Origin: Agrocybe praecox
Taxonomy: Eukaryota; Basidiomycota; Agaricomycetes; Agaricales; Agrocybaceae
Reading direction: 5' to 3'
Length of the DNA: 64,000 bases
Assembly (NCBI GenBank): GCA_964017145.1
Contig: OZ024852.1
Span: 2,543,945-2,607,944 of the forward strand
Under the pieces are notes generated by a model. The model worked only from the letters and a program-made list of their open reading frames with translations, was not told the origin of the DNA and searched no databases. The stretch's first letter is position 1. Each line of letters begins with the position of its first letter. Below, piece after piece: positions 23,332 through 36,070 of the stretch. The position numbers were made by a program, and so were the translations under genes.

Positions 23332-24427
23332 TCACGCTTTGAAATCCTCAAGATCTCCCCAACGTGGAAGATTGTAAAATAAAGGAAGGTCATCCCAGAG
23401 CTCTTTTTGTGCCTGGCGATAAGCGGCATGTGCTGCGTGTAGGCAGTCCGAGCACAACATCGTTTTTCCATACTTCGGTTCCAATGACGTAAAGCAGACG
23501 ATGCCGTCCGTGAAGTCGATCGCAGGTGAATGAAGAATAAAGGACGAAAGATTCTTCTTGCAGTTAAAGGATCCATGGGGATATCCTGCAGGAACGAGGT
23601 TTGCCCGTCTTTCCCACTCCATAAACCTATTTTGACATGCGCGTATCAGTTTGATGTGACCGATTAAAGAGACTTTAGCAACATCTGCGTTCATTGAGAA
23701 GACGTCAGTGCTGTTAGTCCCTGCAATAAAGTCCTGCAGAATAAAATTATTAGCATGCAAAAGCGCGAAGAAAAACCAATCAATTACATAGACAGCTTGG
23801 TCCAAATACATAGCAGGCAGCACAGTCTGTATATTCATCTCGGCGGCAAGATTAAGCAAACGTGTTCGTAGGTATTCATCATTTTCCTTAATGACTTTGA
23901 AATCATTACACAGGGTCTGCCATTTTTCCAATGTTGACGGATATTCAGTACGTAAACGTCCAATGCCTTCATCGACAAGGTGCTGTATCTGGTACTTGTG
24001 TCCAAGACGAAGAATTCCTGCTAGGTCCTCAAATAATATCTTATCTCGCAGATCGTATTTCCTTTACGCCGAATTTCAAAACAAAAAAACCAAGTCATGT
24101 CGAGTCGAATCAGAACAAAAGAATAACATACTTGAAGTTATCGAAAAGAAAGGACAGGACACGCTGGACATCTTCTGCTTTGTCGTACAGCGTGACAACA
24201 GGGCATCCGTCGACACTTTCATCCAGATTCTCGTCTTCCGCAGGCTGAGGCATGGCGAACATATCCCTGAAGACGTCCGAATGATGTGCGAGTATTCCCC
24301 TATGAACGCGAAAGAGCATGTTCTCCGCTCGAAGTATGATGTTCCCGTCATCGAACCAAGGATTGGATTTAACTCGCCCTTCTTGCACGTATTCTCGTTG
24401 CCGCTTTTCTGGTCTTGGTTGAGACAT
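23332..24427 (-). CDS. BTB/POZ domain protein, tandem copy 2
   Basis: Spliced gene; start MSQPRPEKRQREYVQEG at 24427. BTB fold: SNPWFDDGNIILRAENMLFRVHRGILAHHSDVFRDMFAMPQP and GCPVVTLYDKAEDVQRVLSFLFDNFKY. Then LRLGHKYQIQHLVDEGI-type helices, a NIQTVLPAMYLDQA segment, a CFTSLEPKYGKTMLCSDCLHAAHAAY Cys-pair region, and DDLPLFYNLPRWGDLEDFKA at the end. Colinear with copy 1 over the whole length but diverged, so the duplication is not recent. The shared C-terminal C..C..C pattern may bind metal; this is an inference. Confidence 0.85.
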
Positions 24428-24835
24428 AATTGCGAGCGTAGCAAGCAACTCAGAGGCATGATGGGCCCATCCGGTCGAGCACTTCCCCCGAACAAACAAT
24501 GCCAAAGATTAGATACCACGCTGACCGGACCGGTAAACCGGTGACGTCAGACGAATCTCTGATGCCAGCCAGCGATGTCGATTTTCTGTGAGCTTGAATT
24601 CCTCAATTATTCTGACAGTTCAGGTTCAAGATCATGCAGAAAAGAAAACTCGCGAAGCCTACACGCAATTATAGGCGTACAAATTTCTTGCATAAACTAT
24701 GGCGGCAAGCTGCGCCAAATGGGACAATTTTCTGTGGCCATGGCTCCATAATGCGCATAATATTTACAAGTACATTTAATGTCTGACTTCAAAGTCTGAC
24801 CTCTCTATGCAGACACCAACTGGACTGTATCCACT
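24428..24835. other. Intergenic, upstream of BTB copy 2 and downstream of SEN2
   Basis: Promoter of BTB copy 2 and 3' region of SEN2. No gene seen. Confidence 0.4.
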
Positions 24836-26234
24836 TCAATCTCGCATGCGAGCAGGTATGAACCGACGAAGAACTACTTCCCGAACAGAGTAGTGGGTCA
24901 GGCAGGCAGGCGTAAGAAGCGCCTTCTGCGGCAACCGAGATTTGGCGGGAATGGTAACGTAAACCAGAATAAGAGTCTACAAACCATTAGATAATTGGCT
25001 AGCAAAATAAATGGAAGAAACGTACTTTTTGGACCTGTGAGTTTACGCGATTTATAGTGCTCAACCATGACCAAGCGAAGGGAGACGAATTTTGTAAATC
25101 GATAGGAGATGACTTTTGATCTTCTGGATCTTCGTAGACAGGTAAGACGACAAGAGCAAGTCTATAATCAAGGCTATAAAAAAAGGTGGCAATAAAAAAA
25201 AAAGCCATACGTACTCGGCGTGGGTGAAGACCGGCCCTCTTTTGTACAGCAGATAGTCCACACAGAATTTGATTCCCCCTTTGACCACCCATCCCAGAGA
25301 TCGGTAATGGTGATACACAACATAATTTATGAGGAATGGGTTGTCAAATCGGAGATTTTGCGATGGTTCTACGGGTGGGGGGATCATGGGAGGAATCTCA
25401 GTTCTCTGGAAAGCGACCCAAATTTGCTGTAATGTCATCGGTTCCATCTATTTGAAGTCAGAATTCTGAAATGAGAATCGCCTCGGAGCACTTACAGAGT
25501 TGGGATCGAGCACTGTTAAACAATCTAGATTCCAAAGCAAGAAGAAAGCTTCTTGGAGCGTTAATTGTAAATGCTCAATGTCTACCAGTTCTTCTTCGTC
25601 TTCCAAAGGTGTTGGAGGCGCGATAGGCGTTTCTTCCCGTGGTTGTTGAGTAGGTTTCCATGTCGCAGCGGAAGGGATAGCAGGACCTGAGAGCGCAGGT
25701 GCAATTACGCGACCTTCTGTTGCAAAGATCTCTTCGGCCTCTTCAGCTACAGCTGCAATGGCGGCAGCTCGATCCAACTTGAACTGTCTACGCTCTGCTC
25801 GACGACGCGCAGTTATTTCCTCGGACGTTAGTTCTATAGAGCAAAATAATATGTAAGTTTCATAAACATTGAATAACTGGATGTAGCGTACGTTTCCCTG
25901 CACTCTTTCGTATATTTATTTGTCTTGCAAGCCAACTTGGTTCACTGCGAGATAGATCTCCCTTTCCAAAAAATCCTCGCCTCCATAGTATCAAAGAATG
26001 ATCAGGATTCGACACCCATACGGAACGAGTAACTGGGTCATATATTCCTTCGCAATGGGGGTTTTCAACACGCGTCAGAGAAAGTCCCAATAACCCAAGA
26101 ATTGAACCGATTCGACTGGGTGGAGACTCGACAAAGAGAAGAGGGAGTGGGTTTGCATAGATCTTGTTATTTTCAAACCTTCGTCCGCCACCTTTATTTT
26201 GGCCCCCACCTCGGGGTCGCGAAACAAACGACAT
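24836..26234 (-). CDS. SEN2: tRNA-splicing endonuclease subunit Sen2
   Basis: Start MSFVSRPRGGGQNKGGG at 26234. N-terminal region: NPLPLLFVESPPSR and DPVTRSVWVSNPDHSLILWRRGFFGKGDLSRSEPSWLARQ, which is the usual Sen2 head. A charged helix with repeated Arg/Ala (RRRAERRQFKLDRAAAIAAVAEEAEE) follows. Catalytic domain: LQLTLQEAFFLLWNLDCL, then NYVVYHHYRSLGWVVKGGIKFCVDYLLYKRGPVFTHAE with the conserved Tyr/His of the active site, LALVVLPVYED, and a last exon with KTLILVYVTIPA and YSVREVVLRRFIPARMRD. Sen2 cuts the 5' splice site of intron-containing pre-tRNAs in the heterotetramer with Sen34, Sen54 and Sen15. Head to head with the dynein gene. Confidence 0.93.
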
Positions 26235-26464
26235 AAGAAGATGATAAGCTGAACATTAGAACGCGGAATAATTATCTTTTGTGCAGAGCGCCTTGACTCG
26301 ACGGAGTCGATGTCCTTGAGAAGTAACACACACAATCTGTGATACACAGCCATGGCTGCACCAATGCGCTTCCAGTCTCGAGACGCGTCGTAGTTCGCCT
26401 TCACAACTATACAACATATACCCTTCTGCTGACCAACCTGATAATACCTTATTGACGAATTACT
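26235..26464. promoter_or_regulatory. Short divergent promoter, SEN2 / dynein intermediate chain
   Basis: Only 230 bases separate two outward start codons, so the core promoters must overlap or abut. A minus frame through it lacks a plausible product. Confidence 0.5.
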
Positions 26465-28926
26465 ATGGATAAACGCAGGGCTGAAATCGAGGCTAAACGA
26501 GCCAAGCTCGCGGAACTACGAAAGGCTAGGATAGAACGATTAGGAGGCGCCGCAGCTGCTGGAGGAGCTACGCAAAAGGCACCGATATCTGTATCGTCTT
26601 CATCTACCTCGAAGAATGAGATAGATGATATCCTGAATAATCTGGTGGGACCTCGAGGGGGATTGTCTGACAATGGAGAGTTTACGCCTTCATCGTCAAT
26701 ACCAGGTACACCGTCTGCTGCAAGACAACACGATCTTCCTAGCCATTCCATTGGAATATCTGCCACCGGCTCAGGCAGAGCCAGCAGGCAAAGTGAGGAT
26801 AGACTCAGTGGTGGAAGTTCAAACTTTCCTGGTTTAAGTAATGCTGGTACGGAGAACCTTATTGAGCGGTAGGACTGTCAATATCACTCATCTATACTGC
26901 ATCTTCTTGACCATTATATGCCACAGAACTCTGTCTCCCAGGACATTCCCGACCCTCATTGACATTGAACAAGAACTATTCGAATTGCCCGTCAAAGTAC
27001 GCGTCTTCCATGCGATTTGGTTCTTGTATTTTTTATATTGAAGTATGTGGATTAGGAGCGCGTCATCTACAATAAAGAAGTACAAACTACAGCGGTCGAA
27101 ACAGAGCCAGCCCCAGAATATGAAGCAGAACTTCGTCAACGTATAGCACGCGAGCTGGAAGCAGCCGAAGTTGAAAGAGTGTCGCGCGACAAAGAACTGG
27201 AAGAAGAGAGTGTAAAACTCGACGAGGAGATCGAACAAGAAATACGAGGTATGTTATTGTAGACACGGATATATCGGCTAAGATCCTGATGATAGCCCTC
27301 AGAGTTATCTGAAGAAGAACGTGCAAGCATCCTCGCGGCCCCAGAATTCATTGACTTCGTGGAACAATCTTCGAAGATAGTCCAGCGTGCTCTGAATGAT
27401 GGTTACGACTATATCCGAGACTATACAGTGAACGCGGAATCCGGAGGGTGTGTTTAATTTAATAATCTTTATTCTATGCAAGTCCTAATGATAGCTAAGA
27501 GATGATTCAGAAGGCAAACGCGTCAAACGGGTATGCGAATTTTGGGACGAACGCTACGGAAAGAATAGATCAATTACGGATATTGACTGGTCACCAAAAG
27601 TGAGATATATGCGCTCCATATTCGCGTAATTGTCTCTTATTTGTGATCAAGTATCCGGAATTGAGTGTAGCCTCTTACAACAAGAATCCCGCTGCTTTGA
27701 ATGAGCCCGATGGCATTGTAGCAGTGTGGAATCTGCATATGTTGGAACGACCTGAATTTGTGTTCCATTCCCAGGTAATGTGCCTTATATCCAAAAAGTA
27801 GCGCTCATTCACTAAGCATCCCACTCTAGTCTGATGTTCTATCAGTTACATTCTCTCCCTTCCATGCCAACCTAATATTCGGCGGAACATATTCCGGCCA
27901 AATTCTTCTATGGGACACTCGATCTAAACATTTACCAGTTTTGAAGACGCCACTATCTGCAGCCGGACACACACACCCTGTATATGCCATGCAGATGGTC
28001 GGTACACAAAATGCTCATAACTTAATCACAAGCAGCACCGACGGTACTGTGTGTAGTTGGCTAGTCGATATGCTTGCCCAACCCCAAGTGAGTCTTCTCA
28101 TTTTACAATCAGAAGGATATAACCCTTATTTTTGTTCCAGGAAACATTGGAACTAGTTCACGCTGGACACAATAAGACGTCCGAAGTCGCAATCACAACC
28201 CTCGATTTCCCCGACAACGAAACCACCACGTTCTGGGTGGGTACGGAAGAAGGCAACATATACCAAGCAAACCGGTACGACCGTGCTGGAGCGAAGGCTG
28301 GTCTTAACCAGTACGACGTTTACAAGGGTCATTCGGGCCCTGTCATGGGATTACACTTCCACCCGTTGGTCGGCCCGGTCGACTTTTCTGATTTGTTCTT
28401 GACATGTTCAGTCGATTGGACTACAAAATTGTGGCGTGCCAAGTCACTGACAAAACCATCCACGACTGCCCACAATATCTCGCCATTGTATTCCTTTGAC
28501 GAGGCGGACGACTATGTGTATGATGTGAAGTGGCATCCATCACATCCCGCGACATTTGGTACCGTGGATGGTTCGGGCAAATTTGACTTGTGGAATCTGA
28601 ACATCGATACCGAAGTTTGTGCCTTTTCTTTTCTTTCATCCTTGACGGTGCTTACAGAACCATTCCTTCCCCAGGTACCTGTTGTATCTACTACAGTTGG
28701 AACTGGACGAGCCATTAACAAACTACAATGGGACCGAAAGGAAGGTAGACGAGCAGCATTGGGAGGCAGTGATGGTCGACTTTACATTTACGACATTGGC
28801 GACATGGCGATACCCCGAGAGTCCGAATGGACTGATATGCAGAAGACGGTTGCATCCATGGTTGGTAGTGGACAGACCAACGGCGCTGCTGAACCTGATC
28901 CGACTCGCATTGTCGCTGGGCGATGA
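26465..28926 (+). CDS. Cytoplasmic dynein intermediate chain (WD40)
   Basis: Many-exon gene of roughly 700 aa. It opens with [26 protein letters not shown], the N-terminal single alpha-helix/coiled coil that binds dynactin p150 and NudE. A Ser-rich linker with [11 protein letters not shown] follows, then the acidic helix before the WD repeats ([48 protein letters not shown]). WD40 repeats include [85 protein letters not shown] and a last blade near [14 protein letters not shown]. It links cargo adaptors and light chains to the dynein heavy chain. In filamentous fungi it supports nuclear and vesicle movement. Confidence 0.93.
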
Positions 28927-29456
28927 GCTAATACCCTTTTCTGCATTCCAACCCATCCCATTTTGTAGGAGCCGTCTCGTTTTGTGGAAATTTATTTACT
29001 TACTTATTTTAATAACTTGAAAATCCTGGTCAAAACATCCCCTGCCTGGTAAAATTTGGACGTGTTCCTTGCCAGACTTCTTCACCGTTTTTTTGAGACC
29101 TCAATGCCAACACCTATACACAGGGAAACACATTTCCCGTCAACCTTGCATTGATTGCACATCGATACTGGTGCAAAAAAAAACTACTCACAGTCGAAAT
29201 GTTGCCGCGCCTCTAGGTTTTTCACTAAAAGGATGCTTAAAGTGGCGCTTATATTTTCGTTGCTTGTCAAAGAATAACCGTCTTATAACTTGACGAAGTC
29301 TACAACCCTATATACAAACAAATTTTATCTGCAAATGGACCCAAATTCAACCTTGCATATCTACCATTGAGAAATCGATATAAATACAAACAGTCATGTC
29401 ATAATATCGGTCCCAATCATGAACATAGCGAGAGCGTAACCTAAATGCTAAGACAT
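28927..29456. other. Intergenic, 3' ends of dynein chain and membrane gene A
   Basis: Two convergent 3' ends. A-rich sequence at 29175-29181 and AT-rich sequence to 29400. No gene seen. Confidence 0.45.
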
Positions 29457-31620
29457 CTACTTTTCTGTAGATCCCAAGTCAGGCGATTCTAACTGCCTCC
29501 CGAAAGCAGGCTCCGATTGCCTCTCGACATCAACCTCTTGGGGTTTCTGGAAGTCCAAGAAGCTAATATCAATAACATAGTCTCTTATGAGAGCGAGAAG
29601 CCCTCGGTTATTGTTCTCCTGTAATAGTTCTGGGTATTTTTCCAAACAATGCTGCCGCATTCGCTCTCTATCATGTTGCATAGAGTGGGCAAGCCCGAGG
29701 AGAGAGATATTTTTTGATCCTGAAACAAAGAATTTAGCATATCGATGTTTTATTATACGCAATGGAGCATACCACGTAGGAAGTGAAGCAATGATCCTCC
29801 AAATATCAAGGCAAATGTGCCACTCAGGGCTGTCCACAGACCACCAAAGGTGGAGAACCCGGATAAGACAGAATTGGTTCTTATGTCTGAGACGATTGAT
29901 AATTCAGAAACGCTCTCTTGGAAGAGGGGGATATATAGTCGCAGAGTTGAAATTTCCGTAACAGGTGTAATGAGCGAATCCTGGTAGAAGTTCGTGAAGC
30001 GAGGAATCCAGAACGAAGAGGTGATCTGCACTCATGTTGTCAACGGAGTGCCGAAGATTAGATACATTAAGTGACTAACCTGGTATAGACCTAATGCTGC
30101 CAGATTGGGAGACGTAAACGTCTCCCGAACGTCCTTGGATACCGCGCCTACTAGGTTTGTACGGGAGCCTATTGATACAGGCATAGTTTTTTGAAGAAGT
30201 GTTTGAACTCCAGTCTCGGTTTGGTTCGCCATTGCCACGACTATAGTAACCGAGGGTCCTAGTGGATCAAGGAACAAGGGTATATGTTGTGTAAGACCGA
30301 AGTCCAAAATCAATCGCGTAAAGTTGACCGCGATGGTTATGGATCGAGGAATTTCGGGCAAACCACGGGAGTCTAACGCGGTGGTAAAGCATTGGTATGA
30401 AACGGCGGTAAAATTGTCCTGCTTTGAACCAGTAGGTACAGGAGGTAAGACGGTATTGCAACCCTGTTGAATGCCAGGAGGAACTAATGGACGATCGGTA
30501 AATATAAAAACCAGAGATACAATTTTTTTAGACATACCCACGTTGTTCGGTGAAGGTATGACAGTAAATGCGTTCTGTGCCATTATTGAACCAATGGTGT
30601 CATTTTGAAGAAGCTTGAGAACATAGAAGGATCGTTAGGTATGTTTTTTAAACTCGAGTGAAGGGATGAACGTACAGGAATCATGACATTCCATAGTCCT
30701 TGTGCTATATTTTGGTCGGGAGGGATCAAAGTGGTACGATGTTCTTGAACCGGGGTGAGAGCAGTTTCGCGTATTGGTTCGAAAACAAGGTGGATCATGG
30801 CGAAGAAAATCAAAAATAGCGTAAAAATCAAGCCGAGAAAGCCTCTGAGTGTTTTGACAAACTTTGCCTCTCCCCTAGATGATTTGTTTAATGTTGAGAT
30901 AAATCCTACACATAGTTTAAACTCACTCGAAACGTGGTTTCCAGAACGATCTGCCCAAAAAAACTTCATACATTTTGATGTGGTTTGGGTTTGATTCCTC
31001 TACGCCATATCTTATTATTCTTGGCCTTTCCTCCTGCTCAAGGAAATCGCATCCCATGTGTAGCAGCTTTTTCCCGCGACTTTTCGCGATGGTAGCTATC
31101 CTGAAAACCATGAGCATAGCAAGGCATCCCAGCATCGTCCAACTTGCGACCGCATGATAAACAAATATCTCGGGGTCATAAGGCTGGACTTTAGGTAGTC
31201 GTCTAGCATAGAACACAGAGCCTGATGGGCTATTCAGATATCTCACAATGTCAATAGCACAATTACGGCTCTTACCGACTGTTTCTGCTACCGTCAGACT
31301 CAGATCCAAGACACTGGGAAAGACCGAGAGGCTGCGAGCACTGCGATAGGTAGAAGTATCAGCATTATAAGCGGAGGTGGAGACTTATACAGCTCGGCTC
31401 ACGTTATGATGTGATGGACGATAACGATTGAAAGCAGCGCTGGCCATAAACCGTGAAGTATGCCACTTTCGTTCACTCCGATACTCGTGAAGAGTGCCAC
31501 CAGAGCGGCCAAGATGGCGACCCTAAGCGTGTACAGGCGAAGAGGGAGGCTGAAGAAAAACGCATCGATTGCGTGAGCACTGGGGTCTAACAACATCACG
31601 TCCTGGGGATCCGAAGACAA
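29457..31620 (-). CDS. Multi-pass membrane protein of unknown function, copy A
   Basis: Spliced gene of about 580 aa; start MSSDPQDVMLLDPSAH at 31620. Hydrophobic segments: LRVAILAALVALFTSIGV, ILHGLWPALLSIVIVHHI, ASWTMLGCLAMLMVFRIATI, LRGFLGLIFTLFLIFFAMIHLV and near the C-terminus LWTALSGTFALIFGGSLLHF. A ~250-residue soluble loop between the last two holds NFT and NQT glycosylation sequons and Cys residues (QQGC, YQCFTT), so it is probably lumenal or extracellular. The tail is cytosolic and charged. Colinear with copy B at 42.9-45.0 kb, with introns at matching places. I do not recognise a named family; the pair suggests a lineage-expanded membrane protein. Confidence 0.75.
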
Positions 31621-33344
31621 CGAGGGCGAGAGGCTCCGACGGGCTGGTTATATACAAACTTACAATTAAAGGTGAAATTAATTTATCGGAAGCACACTCT
31701 GGGAATACTGGAGGTGTAAGATCGACCCAACATTAGATAGACTTCGACCAATACAACCCATAGAACGATGCCTTGTGACAGATATCCCATATAATCGAGA
31801 TCGGATTGACCTCCGTGTGTTCGGCAGGATAGTGCTGATTCATCCAGATAAGGAAGCGCTGGCGAGCGCTAGATCCATGTAAATCTTTTCATTGAGAGCA
31901 TAAAGCTGTTACTGCGGCGAATGCCTCAAATGTGCCAAACAAAAATAGCTCTTGCCCGTAGATGTCCGTGAGTTGCTCGAGCTTTAGCCGTCTGTACGAT
32001 TTGTCAATAACATGCAAAACAGTGAGGGACAAAAATACTTTTCTGGGTAAGTGAAGGAATATGATTGAAGTGAAAGGTCGGACGGAAAACATCTCCACCG
32101 CCTTGCCTAGAACTTTCGGCAGCACATCGCCACCGTCGAGGTGGCAGAACTGAAAAAGAGTTGATCGTGCGAGAAACTACGAGTTGCATGATGTTCCTGC
32201 AAAGATGCATATCACAGAATCAGTTAAACATAGTGGTATCGTGCCTCAAAGCAACCTCAACTGAGCGTCCCATCCTCACGTCAACAGCACGCAGTTGAAT
32301 CAACTATTGAGATATTTGTAGCAGAGTGACACCGCGAATGAGACTAGAAGCATAAAGATTCCCATGGCTGATCATTCAAAAAGGCGAACCTCTGGTCTGC
32401 TGATAACTGGTATTTTGGGATTGGACATCTCGCCGACCAGAGATCCCCAGAAAATTCGAGCACCTGAAACACGGTGTGTTTTCGGGATCTTCTGGTTTTT
32501 CATTTTCTGCACTGAATGCGTTCATGCCTTTGTGCCTTGGAAAAATAACGTTCCTAGATATACCCTGTATTGGATCCGTCTCTCCGCGACACACTGAATG
32601 TTCATTCAAAAGAGGGATTGGGTGCAACATTCAAGTATCGAAGGCCTGTATATCGAATGAGTCGATGCACAACTATTGTGATAAAGTTACATGTATGCTC
32701 ACCGGCAGATCCTCGTTGCCCACACTCCGTTCGACATAATGCAGCACGAATGCATCAGTTTGATTTTGAAAAGAACATAACCAACGTGGTGAATGTATGT
32801 CTTTCTGAAATCCATATCAAATGTTTACCATCTCTACTGCGTATCACATAATTTCGTCTTTTATGGAGAAGTCAAAATTTTCGTACTGAAAGTATCACAG
32901 TGAGTATGATATAGAGAACAATAATGGATGAGTGTTCACCCTGGTCCCTGACATGACTTTCCAGATCAAGCCGTACTGTCTTCTATTTCCCACCTGTTCA
33001 TTTACTCTGACAGCCTGACTCTACCCCTAGAATCGTAAAGATACAACTCCCTGCCATAGATTAACCGCAGCAGTCAACGAAGGCGATAGCCGTCATTTCA
33101 GAATCCAAGAAAGTCCAGGGAAACAAGGGAGACTCGCACTAAGAAAGAAAGAAAGCTAAAGGGAATTCCTAGCGCAGTCGTAGATACATGCTCACCTGTG
33201 CTTGGTCTTCAAGACCGTCTCTGAGACATATTTCATCACTTCTCGTTCATCCGACGATTCACTCCGAGTAAATCCTTTGCATCGTCAAGATACCCTTTCA
33301 ACTTGCAGAATACATATTGGCATCTCCACTTTGTCTCAGAAGAA
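31621..33344. other. Intergenic, no gene recognised
   Basis: Several short frames occur (for example 31889-32125 on minus, 32364-32597 on plus), none with a recognised motif or convincing splice partners. Confidence 0.4.
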
Positions 33345-33735
33345 TCAAGCCGTTGAGATAGTAGCAAATTGACTAGCGAGTGCGTCGATGCTCTTCCGAT
33401 CGCGACGTTTTTTACGGATCGCGACCTTAGTGCTTATGCGTTGTAGTTTCTTGGACTTTCCTGCAATAAACTTGAGAGTATTTTCAGCTTTAGGCACCTT
33501 GAACCATGTACGATACACACCATTGCGGCCTTCCGTGATGCAGATTTGGGCTTCGGCATAGATGAACCCGGAGACACTTTGGGTATAGGTGCCCTTCTTT
33601 TCGTGCATATAGCGGAGGTGTGTTTGATACAAACCATGTTTTTGAGGTTTGAGATGTCTTTCAGAAAGAGAAAATGATTGTCGAGCACTGAACAGGGTTA
33701 CCGCAAAGGGGAATCCAACTTCAGCAGACTATGTT
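33345..33735 (-). pseudogene. Coding-like fragment of unknown function
   Basis: Minus-strand frame reads from about 33735: SAEVGFPFAVTLFSARQSF, then HEKKGTYTQSVSGFIYAEA, TEGRNGVYRTWFKVPKAE and a basic end RKKRRDRKSIDALASQF, then stop. Just upstream on the same strand another frame reads RDPGFGAGKVWGKYKSSDNGFWLEKSRRFADCRN. Composition looks like real protein, and an AG acceptor (catag) precedes the first part, but no ATG or full gene could be assembled. It may be a relic or the last exons of a gene with unrecognised early exons. Confidence 0.3.
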
Positions 33736-36070
33736 TCGGCAATCAGCGAAACGACGTGACTTTTCAAGCCAGAAACCGTTATCAGACGATTTGTACTTTC
33801 CCCAAACTTTCCCGGCTCCAAAACCAGGGTCACGCAAGCGAGAGTCTGTGAGGATCAGTCAACGTGTTTAAGTGCCAAATAACAGATTCGTCTACTCTAT
33901 GGGATGCAGCCAGGAAACAAAACCGAAGCGGAGATGAAAAGTGCAGTTTCTTAGCGCCTTCATATAACTTTAATATAAGCCTATACTTATCTGGTCTGAA
34001 AGTTTATCCACCGTTCCTATGGTTTATCTCAGGGCAATTAAAAACTGGAGGTGTTCTCTTGATATTTTGAATTCTTGGCCCCGCTATGGCAAAGCTCTCG
34101 CTTTCGAAGACGGAGGCTCTCCGGATCTCCGTAGCATTCACCGGGCCTTGGTATATACGGATTTCTATACCAGCCCCTCCGCAAACACTACGGGATCGTT
34201 CTCCTGTTTGCGCTCAAATTCTAAAAGTAATCTCTCCCGCGAGTAACATAGCATTATTACGCAGGTGGGTGACATACGTGTTGTTCTGCGACCTAGAACG
34301 CTAACGACCTCGTTTTTCTTATTAATCAGGCCACGCAAATTACGTTGTCGAGCCCGGTATCTCAGGAGACATAGGGGAAATTGTGGGCCATACCTTTAGC
34401 ATTCTTGACAGTGACACCGGCGGTGTTGACTATCTTCCTTTCATAGCTGCGTATACTGTCTAATACAGAGACACCGTTTGCGGTATGTCGAGTTAAAAAT
34501 ATTCAATGGCATGGGATACTAAGTACTATTGTATCTGATTGGTTAAGCCTACTGAAGGAGGAGGACATACCTTTAGATATGATCAGAGGCACACGGTGCG
34601 TATCGGGGTATTGTCATTTGCTTTGTGTTTATGCTGATCCTCGCCGCATCTAAACAGGTTACTTTCAATACAATGCCGCTGCTGTCATTTACGCCTCGTA
34701 TTCTAAACGTTATTTTTAATGAGACAATGGTTCGTCTATTGACGACCTTTCTCGTCTTCGCATCAATCTCTGGTCTTCCCGCCATCCTATAGTACTGGGG
34801 ATCACAGCTTATCAAGAAAGGCGGCGCACTAGTCTCATACTCCGTCGAGCCATTCCTTCTAACGCTATACACTCACAACCTCGACGGCGAGAGGACCGCC
34901 TTCCCACCTATCCGTCCCGATTAGCTAGGATATATGCTTTTCAACATATATTATTTCTGGAAATGTCCTATTCCTTTCAGACGATCCATAATCGAGCCAA
35001 ATGACAACGACGCACTTTTCCACGCGGCTATACCAAAAAGCGCAACAACTATAGACGGGCGGGAAGGACTTTTGATGTCGAATTCCTCTATCAGATTTCT
35101 ATGGAGACAACTTACCCAAACTCAAGCAGTTTGAAGCTAGAGTAGGCCCTAATAATGGGATTGGTCTGGCGAGTGGTTTCAAATTGTAATATGGTAGCGT
35201 ACTAAAAAATTACGATTGGCAAAATGTAGAAATAGATATTCCAGCTTATCATACATTATTAAAAATAATTCACACTATTTATTAGTATCACTATATGCTG
35301 CGCCCTCTGTTGGACGGAAGATTTTGTTTTTTTCAGATGCCGTAATTGTAAGCGAGTCAGGGTTCTTCTTGATATGTAATTAATTGCTATATTTGGAAAT
35401 CAAGTATTGCCGGCGCTTATGACAGGACAGCTATCCTCAAGAGTCAATTGTATAGTCATCTTGCTTATGATTTGTCGAATTTGTTTTAATCGTAAAACAT
35501 CATGATTTAAGTAGCTGGATACACGGTATCTAGCATTCAAGCTCGTGGAAAGGCAGAGAAACCTGACAGCGTATATGAGTTGAGGGAAAGACATGTTACT
35601 GGTAAAAAGACTGGATTCCGAAGCGTTCGAGGAAGAAAGAATTGGTGAATTTTCATGGCACTCTTTATAGAGTTTATGTGTACCATTACCTGCGCGCATC
35701 AACTGCAAGCCATCTTTGCAGTACACAGCTGGGTTCCAAAATACGTTGGAAATGAGGGACGGAGTGACGTGCCATTCATAAAGAGAAGTCAAAATCATTG
35801 TGCCGCGTATCTCCGCTGTAGGAGATTGTTAGTGGATGGTCGGCGGGCATTAATTGGCTGGATTATCTAATTCCGAGAACGAGCCTTCAAGAAACCCTCT
35901 TTAATGCTTGCCTAGAACAGTTGATTATGGGTCCTGGAACGAAACAATAGCCTTACATATAAGTGCATATGATGGTGTAGCGACGTGTCGGAATATCAAT
36001 ACAACTGGAATACTGAATCAGGATGATTGATGATATAGATGATTTAATGCTTACCATTACAATCAGCTTT
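33736..36070. other. Fragment-rich intergenic stretch
   Basis: Contains isolated coding-like pieces, such as a plus-strand frame at 34330-34463 (YVVEPGISGDIGEIVGHTFSILD, then stop) and a 132-codon minus frame at 35400-35798 starting MILTSLYEWHVTPSL. None could be tied to a family or joined into a gene. Confidence 0.35.
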
